In this document: in pieces, positions 61,299 through 64,000 of the stretch | How the letters are laid out: each line of letters starts with the position of its first letter | Numbering within the stretch: the stretch's first letter is position 1 | Assembly: GCA_033239525.1 (NCBI GenBank) | Contig: BSYO01000005.1 | Location: forward strand, 24,658,519-24,722,518 | Length of the DNA stretch: 64,000 nucleotides | Source: Nepenthes gracilis | Lineage: Eukaryota; Streptophyta; Magnoliopsida; Caryophyllales; Nepenthaceae | Reading direction: 5' to 3' | The notes under the pieces: model-generated | Told to the model about the DNA's origin: nothing | Database searches by the model: none | Seen by the model: the letters and a program-made list of their open reading frames with translations, nothing else | Position numbers and translations under genes: made by a program

Positions 61299-64000
61299 TA
61301 TAATAAAAATTTTAAGAAAATCAAATATTTAACGCATGAGGGTTAGCACCTGATAGGTATAAAAGCCATGCATGAATATATTTGAAAAAAATTGTCGCGT
61401 TTCATGTCCACATGATGAGTGCTTCTATATGGGTTCTACAGTATTGGTTGCATAGGTGCACGTGATAGGGATCGTGCGTGGATTAGGCAGTATGAGTCAC
61501 GCTCGTTCGCGGGCTAAAATGCATCCGTACGTGCATGTGCCTAACCCTTACATTTGATGTATAATTGACTGGCACACGTGCGTTTATTTTTTTATAAAAG
61601 GCTTTTTGTGAATTTTTGGTATTTTTGGGCCAGAAAAGAGATAAGAAGAAATAGAAAGTGAAAAAAGTTGATATTGAAACTATTTTATATTAGATAGAGT
61701 AAATATTTAATTTAAAGTAAATAAATCTAAATCCATTATTTTTTCTATTGTTAAATTTTTTTGATTTTTATTCAATTAATGTTTAAATATTTATATATAT
61801 ATATATGTCACTCCTTTTATCCATTTTAAATATTTAATATATGTATATATATTTTTACTAATATCCAGATATTTTGAAGGTTCATACTTCTGTTTAAGAT
61901 ATTGTTAACAAATCATAAATTCTTTGATTATTTAATTTTACGTATCATTTCTAAGTAAATATTTGAAGAGAACACTATCTTGCAAATGGGAAAGAGAAAT
62001 TGTTTTTCTCCTAATTTGAACAATATTTTGATATTTGTTATGTACCATAAAATTTTTTGTTTTGACTAAGTTAATAATCATTATAAGAAAAATGATGAAT
62101 TATATTCAAACATGTCATTGTATACATTATACAAATTGAAGATCAAACTTGATATCCACGGATAAGAAAATTTGGTGTTCAACCCGTTTATAGAGTATAA
62201 TTTATAAACGACTCACTTACAAATATTGAATACTAGTGTATCAGCTTTAGGCTATCAAAAATATGCATGACCCGGCATTCAAATTTGTCTTTAGTATAAT
62301 TGGTGTGAGTCATCGATATTTGATTTTTAGATTTCTATATGTTTTCGATACAAATTTTCAGTTTTCATATTTTTTGATATATTTTTACATGTTTTTTTGG
62401 TCTTTATATGCATTTTGTACACTTCGTATATTTTTGTATATTCGTACATGTTAAAAAATCTATAAACTATCATATTTTTGAATATATTTATAGACAATTA
62501 AATATTTTGGATTTCTATATGTGATCATGATTTATTATTCTTTATATTTAATTTATTCATATATATTCATATATTTTATAAATACTTTATTACGTAATAC
62601 TTTCATGTTACAAATGTCTTAAAATCCCTTTCAAATTAACGGATTTAGAAATCTTGTAGGATTGGACAAAGTACTATTTAAAAAGAATAGTTATAATGTT
62701 TTATTTGTATTTTTGAGCTTATAATTGGATTTAGATATTATCCTTTTAGAATTGAATTTAAATTTTTGCTATGTGTGTCTAGATTATTGATAGATATTTT
62801 TCTTACAACATATATTGGATTGACCATGTACAGTGTATATAGTTTGGTCATTCTTAGGAATATAGTTGATATATTTTCAATTATTATTGTATTATTTGAT
62901 TATATCATCTGATCTAGATTTTGGTTTGGATCTTGATATTGGTTAAGTTTTATTTTAATATCATTTTATTACATACTTGTTTAGGAATCGCTGCATAAAA
63001 TGTGCATGTGAGGCATTATGTCAAAATACAACCCACTCAAAAACTTTTTCTGATATTTTTTTGCATCATTGAAATTTTTCATGAGATATGGTAAATTAAC
63101 ACAAAATTTTAGGATTTCATATAAATTAAATATTGCATTATGAATGGTGGGATAGTCCAATGTATTATCTTGAATTCTATAAAATTTTAATATCCTACAT
63201 AGGGGGAATATGATGTTAAGGCTCTCTATCACCTATGAGGATGTTGTGGTGCATTGAAGTGTTACACATCACTTAAATAAACTACCCTGTGATGGGAGAT
63301 GGGTTCTCAAGATATCACATGGATGGCTATCCATGGGGCCAGGTACCGAGTGGTGGCTATCCAGCGAGGGCTAAAGAGTTCATCATGTATATAAAGTTAG
63401 AGTTAGACCCTTAATTGTATATAGATAGGTTTTTACATATTACTCTTGTGGGGATAACCTTTTGAGGCAAAAGACAAGCTAAAAATCTTGAGCTGAATTA
63501 TACTCGTAACACTAAAAGCACAAAACATGACAGTAGTGTGCTATTCAAAATTAATGATGGAATGTTGTCGAGTGTGATACTTGTTAATGTTGGAATGTTG
63601 AAATATGCAAGCATGCATTACGATGCTTGTCGTCATCATGAGTATCGGGTCCACTGTTAGAAATAAGGCTTAAGTGCAGTGTTAGGGATAGAGTGACGAG
63701 AACACAAATAACATATACTGATGAATTAGTGAGTTTTTCGATGATTGACTAGAATACCAGTGCTATATGTGACGTGTTTTATAATAATCCTATATAAGGA
63801 AAAACTGAGGCATGATAATCTATAGATGAGGTGAGCATTAGAATGATAGTGAGCGAAACGTGGAGAAGCAATTGGCATGTTGTGATCTACTTGAATAAGA
63901 AGTGTGGAAGTGTGTAAGTTATTGTCGGCAAAGCAAGACTCATTTAGAATGTGTTGCATTACTAGCATCGTTTGGTTATGTATATGAAATCGAATTATTG
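61299..64000. other. AT-rich flank, no gene seen
   Basis: AT-rich throughout apart from a GC-richer patch at about 61380-61560 and another at 63230-63370. The latter contains a repeated GTGGCTATCCA/ATGGCTATCCA phrase. Open frames are short and without domains. It may include further decayed transposon DNA, but no terminus can be supported. Confidence 0.5.

Overview
This is a nuclear segment from a flowering plant. Three plant genes with spliceosomal introns or plastid transit peptides sit in AT-rich DNA full of LTR retrotransposons and tRNA-derived SINEs. I cannot name the species. By my coordinates, LTR-element DNA covers a little under half of the window.

Layout. (1) 512-13922, minus strand: the first 11 coding exons of a plastid soluble starch synthase III gene (SS3). 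All exon phases join without a frame break. The last exons, carrying the C-terminal half of the catalytic domain, lie beyond the left edge. Introns hold a solo LTR with target-site duplication (TSD) ATATA, a SINE and a ~210-bp tandem duplication. (2) 14462-29341: a decayed minus-strand Ty3/gypsy element of Tat-like type, with both LTRs, primer-binding site, polypurine tract, gag, protease, RT, RNase H and integrase remnants. It also carries an opposite-strand, intron-bearing extra gene and six 40-bp tandem repeats. Its RT is split by a 3.75-kb non-coding LTR-like insertion with TSD GGTTG. (3) 29447-30261: a solo LTR (TSD ATATA) just upstream of ATPC. (4) 30667-31791, plus strand: the intronless gene for the chloroplast ATP synthase gamma subunit. 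(5) 32422-34336: another LTR-like element (TSD ATTAT), followed by AT-rich intergenic DNA and two SINEs. (6) 39529-48222, minus strand: a plant GON4L-like SANT/Myb-type nuclear protein gene whose last exon(s) I could not place. (7) 49420-61293: a solo LTR, then a nested stack in which element C (TSD AATTA) contains element B2 (TSD ATCTC), which contains both a truncated Ty1/copia element and a solo LTR (TSD AAAAT). (8) 61299-64000: AT-rich DNA without a recognisable gene.

The three host genes are not an operon. SS3 makes starch in plastids from ADP-glucose. The gamma subunit is the rotor and redox switch of the ATP synthase that powers the plastid. The GON4L-like protein is probably a nuclear regulator. 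Each promoter lies next to an LTR: element A starts ~540 bp upstream of the SS3 start codon, a solo LTR ends ~405 bp upstream of ATPC, and a solo LTR lies within ~180 bp of the putative GON4L first exon.

The most notable structures are the antisense intron-containing gene inside element A, the nested stack whose TSDs can be read directly, and a block shared by the non-coding B elements.
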